A stretch of DNA of 64,000 nt from an uncultured Granulosicoccus sp. (GTDB lineage Bacteria > Pseudomonadota > Gammaproteobacteria > Granulosicoccales > Granulosicoccaceae): NCBI GenBank assembly GCA_947499955.1, contig CANMQI010000002.1:248001-312000 (forward strand), read 5' to 3'. Both the position numbers and the translations under genes were made by a program. The notes beneath the pieces are model-generated. The model saw only the letters and a program-made list of their open reading frames with translations. It searched no databases and was not told the DNA's origin. Position 1 is the first letter of the stretch. The number at the start of each line of letters is the position of its first letter. Shown here one piece after another: positions 16,786-23,845 of this stretch.

Positions 16786-18642
16786 CTACATCAGGATATT
16801 CAGCATCAGCAGGCTGACCACCAGAAACAGAATGGTCATGATGCCACCGGCTCGCATGAAATCGGCTACCTGATAACCTCCGGGCCCCATCAACAGGGCG
16901 TTCACCTGATGGGTGGGAATCAGGAAGGAGTTGGACGTGGAGATGGCGACTGTCAAGGCAAACAGCGCAGGATCGGCATCCACAGCCACGGCAATGTTCA
17001 CCGCCAGTGGTACCAGTAGCACAGTGGCACCGATGTTCGACATCACCAGCGTGAAGAAGGTGGCCAGCAGCGCTATCACGACTTGCAATACCCAGTTGGG
17101 AACCTCACCCACCAGGGCCAGTATTTCCTGGGCAATCCAGGCGGCCGTGCCTGACTGATCGACTGCAATGCCCAGTGGAATCAGGCTGGCCAGCAGGAAG
17201 ACGGTCTGCCAGCTGACGGCCGTGTAGGCCTCGTCCATGGTCAGTACGCCGGACAGGACCATGCCCATGGCGCCGGTCAGCAGTGAGATGGCAAGGCTGT
17301 CAGTCAGCAGGAACAGCGCAAGGCCAAGGGCGAAGAAGGCGGCAGCCTCCTTGACCTTGTTGGTACGCAGGTCCTCGTATTTCACATCCGTGGCGACTAC
17401 AAAATCATTGTTGCGCGACAGTGATTTGAGATCCTTCCAGCTGGCGTGCACCACGAGTGTATCGCCCGGCTGCAGCACCCGATCGCGAAAGTCGTGCCGG
17501 ATGATGTCTTCACTGCGAAAGATCTGCAGGATATTGGTGCCGAAGTTGCGCCGTGGCTTGATGTCGCCAATGCGTTGCCCGATGAGGCTGGAGCCGGGCG
17601 GTATGACGATTTCGGCTATGCCGCTGTGCTGGGCGTTGAGCACATCGGCAAAGCGGTCCGGCTCACCCAGTATTTCCCAGTGATTTTCCGTGCAATAGCG
17701 CTCGATCTGCTGTCGATCTCCCATCAGACCCAGATGCGTATTGACCCAGATGATCTCTTCGCGATCGGGCGGGAGCTTGACGACATCGCCGCTGTAGAGT
17801 GCCAGTATGACGGGGGTGTCGGGGTTGGCGCTTTCCAGCTGGTGAATCGACATGCCGGCTTGCGGGCTTTGCCGAGTGACACGGATCTCGACCAGTTCGC
17901 CCTTGATGCCATAGAGCCGTTCGAAATAATCGGCGGCCCGGGAGGTGCGTTCCTCCCCCGTCTTGCTGGCGGCGGGCAATACAAAACGCCCGGCAAACAC
18001 GAAATACAGCACCCCGACAGCCACCAGCGCAAGACCCAGGGGGGTGACTGAAAACAGACCGAAGGTTTCCATCTGCTGTGCAGCCGGCAGGGTCTTGTTG
18101 GAGGAGATCAGCAGGTCGTTGAGCAGAATCAGCGGGCTGGATCCGATCATGGTGACGGTGCCGCCCAGAATGGCGCAAAAGCCCATGGGCATCAGCAGTC
18201 TGGACATGGGGATGTTGGCGCGCGCGCTGATACGTGATACGACGGGCAGGAACAAGGCGGCAGCGCCTATGTTCTGCATGAAACTGGAAATGAGAGCAAC
18301 CGTACCGGAAACCAGCGGAATGATGCGCTTCTCTGTCTTTCCACCCTTCTGCAGGATGAGGGAGGCAACCTTGCCCATCAGGCCGGTCTTGTCCAGACCG
18401 GCGCCGATGATCATGACCGCAATGACGGAGATCACAGCGTTGCTGGAAAAGCCCGAGAACAATTCCTCCCGGGTGACCAGAGGCTCAATACCGGGCAGCA
18501 GCGTGCTCAGACCCAGTAGCACCATGACGCAGATGGCCGCAACATCGACACGCAGCAGCTCGAACGCAAACAGAACGATGGTAATGCCCAGCAAGCCCAT
18601 GACAACAAGCATCTCGATGCTTAGTGTGAGCTCCTGGACCAT
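16786..18642 (-). CDS. SLC13/CitT-type anion permease with two TrkA-C domains
   Basis: 618 residues. The N-terminal half of the transporter (about residues 5-200) has SSFMQNIGAAALFLPVVSRI and MIGSSPLILLNDLL, the SLC13 helix-break motifs. Two soluble RCK_C (TrkA-C) domains follow at about residues 225-405; the second includes EIVIPPGSSLIGQRIGDIK. The second membrane half has SNIGATVLLVPLAVNIAVAV and STSNSFLIPTHQVNALLMGP. This is the usual layout of the prokaryotic SLC13-plus-RCK group, members of which move sulfate, dicarboxylates or similar anions with Na+. It is on the same strand as trmB, 48 bases downstream of it. The substrate is unknown. Confidence 0.85.
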   Translation of the reverse strand: MVQELTLSIEMLVVMGLLGITIVLFAFELLRVDVAAICVMVLLGLSTLLPGIEPLVTREELFSGFSSNAVISVIAVMIIGAGLDKTGLMGKVASLILQKGGKTEKRIIPLVSGTVALISSFMQNIGAAALFLPVVSRISARANIPMSRLLMPMGFCAILGGTVTMIGSSPLILLNDLLISSNKTLPAAQQMETFGLFSVTPLGLALVAVGVLYFVFAGRFVLPAASKTGEERTSRAADYFERLYGIKGELVEIRVTRQSPQAGMSIHQLESANPDTPVILALYSGDVVKLPPDREEIIWVNTHLGLMGDRQQIERYCTENHWEILGEPDRFADVLNAQHSGIAEIVIPPGSSLIGQRIGDIKPRRNFGTNILQIFRSEDIIRHDFRDRVLQPGDTLVVHASWKDLKSLSRNNDFVVATDVKYEDLRTNKVKEAAAFFALGLALFLLTDSLAISLLTGAMGMVLSGVLTMDEAYTAVSWQTVFLLASLIPLGIAVDQSGTAAWIAQEILALVGEVPNWVLQVVIALLATFFTLVMSNIGATVLLVPLAVNIAVAVDADPALFALTVAISTSNSFLIPTHQVNALLMGPGGYQVADFMRAGGIMTILFLVVSLLMLNILM

Positions 18643-18690
18643 TGTGCTAGCGCTTCGGTGGCCAGCTGTCGGGAAGGACGATTCCCGTCA

Positions 18691-19428
18691 TCAGCGGCGC
18701 CTGTACAGCAAGTCTGTGACGTCGTGTCCCAGACGATGGCCGCGACGCTCGAAACGTGTCACCGGACGCCATTCGGGGCGTGGAGAAGGCTGACCGGGGC
18801 CGGCCATGTTCTCGAAGCGCTCGTCCTGTTCCAGATGTTCGACCATCCATTCGCCATACTCGGCCCAGTCGGTGGCGCAGTGCAGAATGCCTCCGGACTT
18901 GAGTACATGCGCCACGGCGTTCAGAAAGTCGGCCTGCACGATGCGTCGTTTGTGGTGACGCTTCTTGTGCCAGGGGTCTGGAAACAGCAACAGCACCTTG
19001 TCCAGCGAACCGGGAGGCAGCATGTTTTCCATGATTTCCATGGCGTCGTGCTGAATCAGACGCACATTGTCCAGCTCGCCGGCTTCGATGCCGATCAGCG
19101 CGTGACCGATACCTGACTGGTGAACTTCGGCGCCAATGATGTTGGTGTCCGGGTGGGTGCTGCCCATGTTCAGCAGCACATCACCATTGCCGAAACCGAT
19201 TTCCAGCCACGTGGGAGCCTGCCGGCCAAAAGCGTCGGCAAGATCAATGGTGTTGTCGGTGTAGGGCAGCCCGAATCTGGGCAACAGACGCTCGAGGGCG
19301 TCTGCCTGGGCCGCCGTGATGCGCCCGTTGCGCACCACAAAGCTGCGAATGGAGCGGCGTGTCAGCCGCCCGGCAGGCGTGGTTTCCTTGTCAGCCTGCT
19401 CAGCTGTGTCCTGGTTTACCGGGCTCAG
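18691..19428 (-). CDS. trmB: tRNA (guanine-N7-)-methyltransferase, probable CTG start
   Basis: About 245 residues from a proposed CTG at 19426-19428. TrmB uses SAM to form m7G46 in tRNA. Motifs: APTWLEIGFGNGDVLLNMG (SAM binding), LLLFPDPWHKKRHHKRRIVQ, LHCATDWAEYGEWM and TRFERRGHRLGH. The start is unusual. The conserved N-terminal block RRSIRSFVVRNGRIT lies upstream of the first usual start codon in frame (GTG at 19338), and no ATG, GTG or TTG occurs between there and the in-frame stop at 19492-19494. The CTG overlaps the TGA of the RRM gene (CTGA) and has GGAGGT eight bases upstream. GTG 19338 would remove the conserved arginine-rich block. Confidence 0.92.
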   Translation of the reverse strand: MSPVNQDTAEQADKETTPAGRLTRRSIRSFVVRNGRITAAQADALERLLPRFGLPYTDNTIDLADAFGRQAPTWLEIGFGNGDVLLNMGSTHPDTNIIGAEVHQSGIGHALIGIEAGELDNVRLIQHDAMEIMENMLPPGSLDKVLLLFPDPWHKKRHHKRRIVQADFLNAVAHVLKSGGILHCATDWAEYGEWMVEHLEQDERFENMAGPGQPSPRPEWRPVTRFERRGHRLGHDVTDLLYRRR

Positions 19429-19697
19429 CGGCGACGACCTCCACGCTTGCCGCCCTTGCGTGGTTCTTCGAACTGGACCTTGAGGGACTTGTCACCCATG
19501 ATCTTGCCGTTCAGGCCGGCGATGGCGGCACGTGCTTCATGGCCTTCCATCTCGATGAATCCGAAGCCCTTGCACTTTCCAGTGAATACGTCTGAAGCGA
19601 GCTTGATGGAGCGCACCTTGCCGTATTCAGTGAACATTTCGGTTACTGTTTCTTCCGTCGACTCAAGCGGCAGGCCGCCAACAAACATCTTTTTCAC
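19425..19697 (-). CDS. Single-RRM RNA-binding protein
   Basis: 90 residues starting at GTG 19697, with GAGG seven bases upstream. An ATG start further up would add a 31-residue leader unlike the family. A complete RNA-recognition motif is present: RNP2 as KMFVGGLP at the N-terminus and RNP1 as KCKGFGFIEM at about residue 47. A short Gly/Arg/Lys tail (KGGKRGGRRR) follows. Such small bacterial RRM proteins bind single-stranded RNA and are often cold-inducible; that regulation is inference here. Its stop codon overlaps the proposed CTG start of trmB. Confidence 0.92.
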   Translation of the reverse strand: MKKMFVGGLPLESTEETVTEMFTEYGKVRSIKLASDVFTGKCKGFGFIEMEGHEARAAIAGLNGKIMGDKSLKVQFEEPRKGGKRGGRRR

Positions 19698-19761
19698 GTA
19701 AAAACCTCGTAGTTCAAGTTCGGTAACCAATGCTGGCCAATACATCATCATGCCAGTGCCT

Positions 19762-19778
19762 ATGCAAGGAATTTGCAT
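19762..19778. promoter_or_regulatory. Inverted repeat upstream of the RRM gene
   Basis: ATGCAA-GGAAT-TTGCAT: perfect 6-base arms with a 5-base spacer, 65 bases upstream of the GTG start of the RRM gene. It could be an operator or part of the leader RNA. I see no matching second copy. Confidence 0.35.
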
Positions 19779-19925
19779 AAGTAGTGACAACTGGGTGCTA
19801 GGTCAACAACGGTTGATGCCGGCACGGCCCTTTGCCGTGGCAGCGACAGCGGTATGACTGGTACCGCGAAAGGGTCCAGGCTGAGCTACCGGCAGTCAAT
19901 GGATAGTGCCAGTCTACTCCTAAGT

Positions 19926-20204
19926 TTACACCTTTGCCAGACAAGGGTGCCGTGACGCAATCAGCGACTCCTTCGATGCGCGGCACATTTGCTTGATCTG
20001 CCACTCGTGGCGGCTGGCCGAAGACCTGTCTGGACAGGGACAAGTATAGACCAGAGTGACGGGTCGGCGCGCACGCGTATAACGAGCACCACGAGTCGTG
20101 CCATTGTGCTCCGCCACACGGCGCGTGGTATCGGTGGTGATACCGGTATACAGCGAGTCGTCATTACACCGTACCATGTAGACCATCCACTGATTCGCCT
20201 CCAC
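19926..20204 (-). CDS. GIY-YIG domain protein (YhbQ/UPF0213-like)
   Basis: 92 residues from GTG 20204, which has GGAGG eight bases upstream. The GIY-YIG core is visible as MVYMVRCNDDSLYTGITTD, then TRRVAEHN, and YTRARRPVTLVY. That is the order and spacing of small UPF0213 (YhbQ-like) proteins, which consist of the nuclease domain alone. The second half of the motif is YTG rather than YIG, usual for this group. Cellular role is poorly defined. Its start codon lies only 14 bases from the oppositely directed start of tcdA. Confidence 0.88.
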   Translation of the reverse strand: MEANQWMVYMVRCNDDSLYTGITTDTTRRVAEHNGTTRGARYTRARRPVTLVYTCPCPDRSSASRHEWQIKQMCRASKESLIASRHPCLAKV

Positions 20205-20218
20205 ACAACGTTCCTCCG

Positions 20219-21016
20219 ATGTCACTCCAGTCTCCCGATCCGGCGTTTGGCGCTCTGTCACGCGTGTATGGCCATCAGGCCTATGAATATCTGTCGCAAT
20301 TGCGTATCTGCGTTGTCGGAATCGGCGGCGTCGGCTCATGGGCCGTTGAAGCACTGGCCCGAACCGGTGTCGGTCACATCACGATGATAGACCACGATGA
20401 TGTCTCCACCAGCAATATCAACCGCCAGCTGCACGCCTTGCACAATACGGTCGACCAGTCGAAGGTGGACGTCATGCAAGAGCGGATCCGTCTCATCAAT
20501 CCGCGCTGCGAGGTGGCGGCCGAAGATGATTTTCTGGCTGAAAAGAATCTGGAAACCTATCTGGAACAGAATTTTGACTCTGTCATCGACGCCATCGACA
20601 ACATCCGCTTCAAGGCCGCCATGATCGCGTTCTGCAAGCGCCGCAAGATTCATATTGTCACCACGGGTGGGGCGGGTGGGCGGACTGACCCGCTGGCTGT
20701 CGAGGTCGCCGACCTGTCACGCACCTGGAACGATGCGCTGGCCGCCAAGGTGCGCTCGCGTCTGCGCTCGGACTATGGCTACACCACCAATCCGAAGCGA
20801 CGTTTCGGGGTGGAGTGCGTGTATTCCACCGAGCAGCCGGTGTATCCCGGCACGGATGGTCAGGTAACACATGCGAAACCCGGTGTGCCGGGTGCCCGTC
20901 TGGATTGCGAGCAGGGCTATGGGTCGGTGTCCTTCGTTACCGGTACCTTCGGTCTGGTGGCCGCATCCCGTGCGGTCAACCGCTCGTTGGCGCAGCGATT
21001 GCGTAAGGATCCTTAG
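20219..21016 (+). CDS. tcdA: tRNA threonylcarbamoyladenosine dehydratase
   Basis: 265 residues of the E1/ThiF-like ATP-binding family. It begins with SRVYGHQAYEYLSQLRICVV and GIGGVGSWAVEALARTGVG (nucleotide-binding glycine loop), followed by IDHDDVSTSNINRQLHAL, the family's DDxxxSNxNRQ block. VIDAIDNIRFKAAMIAFCKR and TTGGAGGRTDP are typical of TcdA (CsdL), which cyclises t6A37 of tRNA to ct6A. The family Cys in the VECVYSTEQ region is present. Its length is normal. It is divergent from the GIY-YIG gene and is followed after 19 bases by a lipoprotein gene. Confidence 0.94.
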   Translation: MSLQSPDPAFGALSRVYGHQAYEYLSQLRICVVGIGGVGSWAVEALARTGVGHITMIDHDDVSTSNINRQLHALHNTVDQSKVDVMQERIRLINPRCEVAAEDDFLAEKNLETYLEQNFDSVIDAIDNIRFKAAMIAFCKRRKIHIVTTGGAGGRTDPLAVEVADLSRTWNDALAAKVRSRLRSDYGYTTNPKRRFGVECVYSTEQPVYPGTDGQVTHAKPGVPGARLDCEQGYGSVSFVTGTFGLVAASRAVNRSLAQRLRKDP

Positions 21017-21035
21017 AATCTGGTCCGGTCAGTCC

Positions 21036-21686
21036 ATGCAAAACCCTCTCGCACATTTTTCCCGCCGGTGTACGTTCATGCCGGGCGGTACCCTGCCTCC
21101 TGCAGCATTGCTGCTGTGCGCGACGCTGGTTCTGGCGGCCTGTTCCGGTTCCTCCTCTACCTCGTCGGGGCCCACGGTGTCGCCCGATCCGGTCGCAGGA
21201 CTCGAGCAGGAAGTGGAGACACGGGTGCCGGACAGTCTGTTGCAGCTGGAAGACGATCCGGGCCTGCTCGCGGAAATTCCGGAAGTGCTGGTCACCGTGA
21301 CCACTGCCAGAGCCGGCTTGCAGGTGGCCTATACCCGGCGCGGACAGGCTGATGTGGTACCGGCAGAACTCGTTGAAACGCAATGGTTGTACATGCAGGA
21401 GTGCCTGGGGCAGTCCGGCACCTCACCGGTCGTCGTCGTGCGAGAAGGTCCGGTGACGCCATTCACGGCGACGGATGATGTGATCTTCGACATCGAGGGC
21501 ACACCGGTTGCCAGTGGCAGCCACAGGACAGTGCCTATCCTGCAGATCCAGGAACATGACTTCGGCGTAACACTGAGCAATCCCGGCTTCAACCTGCGCT
21601 CCATCATGGGACGGTTGCTGTGGCTGTCAGCGAGTCTGCCCGAGCGGGACTATCCGTTCGACTGTGCCAGGCAACAACCTGTCTGA
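21036..21686 (+). CDS. Putative lipoprotein of unknown function
   Basis: 216 residues from ATG 21036; an ATG at 21078 gives a tighter signal peptide, PGGTLPPAALLLCATLVLAA followed by the lipobox Cys. After the Cys comes a Ser/Thr-rich linker, SGSSSTSSGPTVSPDP. The mature part (about 170 residues) is mixed alpha/beta with a conserved-looking WLYMQECLGQSG and two further cysteines (one near ECL, one in DCARQ) that could form a disulfide. I do not recognise a domain. The gene lies on the tcdA strand, 19 bases after tcdA. Confidence 0.7.
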   Translation: MQNPLAHFSRRCTFMPGGTLPPAALLLCATLVLAACSGSSSTSSGPTVSPDPVAGLEQEVETRVPDSLLQLEDDPGLLAEIPEVLVTVTTARAGLQVAYTRRGQADVVPAELVETQWLYMQECLGQSGTSPVVVVREGPVTPFTATDDVIFDIEGTPVASGSHRTVPILQIQEHDFGVTLSNPGFNLRSIMGRLLWLSASLPERDYPFDCARQQPV

Positions 21687-21764
21687 CAGGCTCGGACACT
21701 CGCCCCAGTCGGCCAGTCGTTGTATGTTGCGGATCTTCCTTCGATTGTCCTTGCAAACCACATC

Positions 21765-22556
21765 ATGGCTACAGATACATCCGCACCTTCCGACCTGCCT
21801 GCTGCAGAGGTTCCGACTGCTCCGCCGACCGCCGCGGTTCTGCTGATCGGCAACGAGTTGCTCAGCGGTCGCACCAAGGACATCAATCTGGCGCATATTG
21901 CCGAATCGCTGGTGGGGCGTGGCATCCGCCTGCTGGAGGCGCGGGTCATAGCCGATATCCCGCAGGCGATTGTCACGGCGCTCAATGAGTTGAGGGCGAA
22001 TCACGATTACGTCTTCACGACCGGTGGCATTGGTCCGACGCACGATGACATCACGGCCGATTGTGTGGCTGAGGCCTTCGGTGTCGATTTGCCGATCAAC
22101 CCTGAGGCGCGTGCGGTGTTGCAGTCATTCTGCGATGAGAGGGAAATCGAGCTCAATGAGGATCGCTTGCGGATGGCCCGGATACCCACTGGCGCAACCC
22201 TGATCGATAACCCGGTATCGGCGGCTCCGGGTTTTCGACTCGACAACGTCTTCGTGATGGCCGGTGTTCCGCGCATCATGCAGGCCATGCTGGCCTCGAT
22301 ACTGCCCGATCTGAGAACAGGGCCGATCATGCACAGCGTCAGTGTCGGTTGCGATCTGGGAGAAGGCACCGTGGCCTCGGCGCTGCGCGCGCTGCAGGAA
22401 GCGCATCCGGTCGTCGAGATAGGCAGCTACCCGGGCAAGACCGGCCAGCTTGGTCGTTTGTCGCTGGTGGCGCGCGGTACGGATGAGGCGGAGCTGGATG
22501 TGGTGAGGCAGGCGTTGACCGAGATGGTGTCAGCGCTGGGTGGTCAGTTGACCTGA
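21765..22556 (+). CDS. CinA N-terminal-type molybdopterin-binding domain protein
   Basis: 263 residues from ATG 21765 (an ATG at 21720 is possible). The MoaB/Mog-like fold is recognisable: VLLIGNELLSGRTKDINLAH, then YVFTTGGIGPTHDDITADCV, and NPVSAAPGFRLDNVFVMAGV. These are the hallmarks of the CinA N-terminal domain. The C-terminal nicotinamide-nucleotide amidase domain (PncC) is absent, so this is the stand-alone 'competence/damage-inducible A family' form. Its activity is unclear: CinA-N domains can hydrolyse ADP-ribose or FAD, but this is not established for this group. Its last 27 bases overlap the end of the convergent LacI-type gene. Confidence 0.9.
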   Translation: MATDTSAPSDLPAAEVPTAPPTAAVLLIGNELLSGRTKDINLAHIAESLVGRGIRLLEARVIADIPQAIVTALNELRANHDYVFTTGGIGPTHDDITADCVAEAFGVDLPINPEARAVLQSFCDEREIELNEDRLRMARIPTGATLIDNPVSAAPGFRLDNVFVMAGVPRIMQAMLASILPDLRTGPIMHSVSVGCDLGEGTVASALRALQEAHPVVEIGSYPGKTGQLGRLSLVARGTDEAELDVVRQALTEMVSALGGQLT

Positions 22557-23579
22557 TGTCCTGACCGGGCCGGTCGACACACCGATGGTCAGCTGCGCCT
22601 CGAGCAGTTTCGTGCGAGGCGTTCTATCGTGGTCGTCAATGATATCCAGCAGCATCTGTGCGGCCTGCACGCCAGCCTGTCTTACCGACGAACGGGTAGC
22701 CGTGAACTGAGGTTCGGGGTCGTTGTTCTGGAAGAACGACAGCTCGTCATCGTGAATGATGACCGAGATGTCTTCGCCCAGGCGCAGGCCGGCATGGGCA
22801 ATGGCGCGGCGCACTCCCAGGGCAACCACATAGGAGGAGACCAGAAAGGCGGTTGGATGATTGCCCTGTGCCAGCATGCTGCTGGCCGAGTGATACCCGT
22901 GGGTTTCGGTCAGCTCATCGCTGGACAGGCACTCCGGGTTTACCGTCAGGCCGGCGTCCCGCATGGCTTCCTCGAAGCCCTGACGTCGCAACCAGGCAAA
23001 GGTCAGCGTTTCCAGGCCGTTGATCAAAGCGATCTGTCGGTGTCCCAGATCGATCAGCAATTTGGTTGCCTGGCGAAAGGCGCGTCGATTGTTGGTGTCT
23101 ATCCAGGAATACTCGAGCGTGGTGTCCGGCACTCTGCCGTGAATGACAAAGGGTATGTCGAGCTCCTGCAGCAGTTGCACCCGTGGATCATCACGCCGGG
23201 GAGAATGCACGATCACGCCGTCCACCGTGCCCCGCGCCGCTATGTTGCGATAGGTATCCGCCTCGTTGAGGTGATCGGCAATGCTCAACAGCAGCTCGTA
23301 ACCGTTGGCGCTGTAAGTCTGGCTGGCGCCAGTGATGAACTCGCCAAATATCGGGTTGCCCACATCGTTGCTGGAGTGCACCGGGATGATGTGCCCGATG
23401 GTCATGGCCCGTCCGGTCGCCAGACTGCTTGCTCGGGCGTTGGGTTGGTAGTTGTATTTTCTCGCCATCTGCAGTACCCGCATGCGCGTGGTCTTGCTGA
23501 CTTCCGGATACCCGTTCAACGCCCGACTGACAGTGGTCTGTGACAGGTCGAGCAGTGCTGCCAGTTCCTTGAGGTTCAT
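22530..23579 (-). CDS. aglR: LacI-family regulator of the alpha-glucoside transporter
   Basis: 349 residues. The N-terminal helix-turn-helix with hinge helix is classic: NLKELAALLDLSQTTVSRAL, NGYPEVSKTTRMRVLQMA, YQPNARASSLATGR. A periplasmic-binding-type sugar-sensing domain follows. The ATG at 23579 is chosen because family members start at this HTH; an upstream codon at 23651 would extend into the promoter. It is divergent from the ABC transporter, and matching LacI-type palindromes sit just downstream of both promoters. It therefore very likely represses itself and the transporter until an alpha-glucoside binds. The name aglR is by analogy with Sinorhizobium aglR. Confidence 0.85.
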   Translation of the reverse strand: MNLKELAALLDLSQTTVSRALNGYPEVSKTTRMRVLQMARKYNYQPNARASSLATGRAMTIGHIIPVHSSNDVGNPIFGEFITGASQTYSANGYELLLSIADHLNEADTYRNIAARGTVDGVIVHSPRRDDPRVQLLQELDIPFVIHGRVPDTTLEYSWIDTNNRRAFRQATKLLIDLGHRQIALINGLETLTFAWLRRQGFEEAMRDAGLTVNPECLSSDELTETHGYHSASSMLAQGNHPTAFLVSSYVVALGVRRAIAHAGLRLGEDISVIIHDDELSFFQNNDPEPQFTATRSSVRQAGVQAAQMLLDIIDDHDRTPRTKLLEAQLTIGVSTGPVRTSGQLTTQR

Positions 23580-23614
23580 GTGCTTTCGAAGCAAGTCAGG
23601 TGGCGATGAGAATT

Positions 23615-23626
23615 CAAAGCGCTTTG
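23615..23626. promoter_or_regulatory. LacI-type operator O1
   Basis: Perfect 12-base palindrome CAAAGCGCTTTG with the central CG typical of LacI operators. It lies 7 bases downstream of the regulator gene's -10 box, so it covers the transcription start of the regulator. Confidence 0.8.
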
Positions 23627-23633
23627 GGCAAAA

Positions 23634-23662
23634 ATAGTACGGAAGGGTCACTGTCTTGTCAA
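23634..23662 (-). promoter_or_regulatory. Promoter of the LacI-type regulator
   Basis: On the minus strand: -35 TTGACA (23657-23662, perfect), 17-base spacer, -10 TACTAT (23634-23639). The operator palindrome follows directly. Confidence 0.75.
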
Positions 23663-23730
23663 AAAATATGGTAGCGAATAAATCGATTCAGGCTGATCTT
23701 TCAACGTAAAAGGAATGCTGTTTTACTTGC

Positions 23731-23759
23731 TTGACACGTTCACAAGTGTCATGAATACT
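23731..23759 (+). promoter_or_regulatory. Promoter of the ABC transporter operon
   Basis: -35 TTGACA (23731-23736), 17-base spacer, -10 AATACT (23754-23759). An inverted repeat TGACAC-N8-GTGTCA (23732-23751) overlaps the -35 box and spacer and may bind a second regulator. Confidence 0.75.
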
Positions 23760-23766
23760 TTGATCT

Positions 23767-23780
23767 CCAAGGCGCTTTGG
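23767..23780. promoter_or_regulatory. LacI-type operator O2
   Basis: CCAAGGCGCTTTGG, a 14-base palindrome with one mismatched pair, sharing the GCGCTTTG core with the palindrome at 23615. It sits at the expected transcription start of the transporter operon, eight bases after the -10 box. Confidence 0.8.
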
Positions 23781-23845
23781 TTATGGATTGCCAATTCCAT
23801 GTCCAGATCGAATCGCCAACAAGAACTCGATCCGGGGAAACCTCA

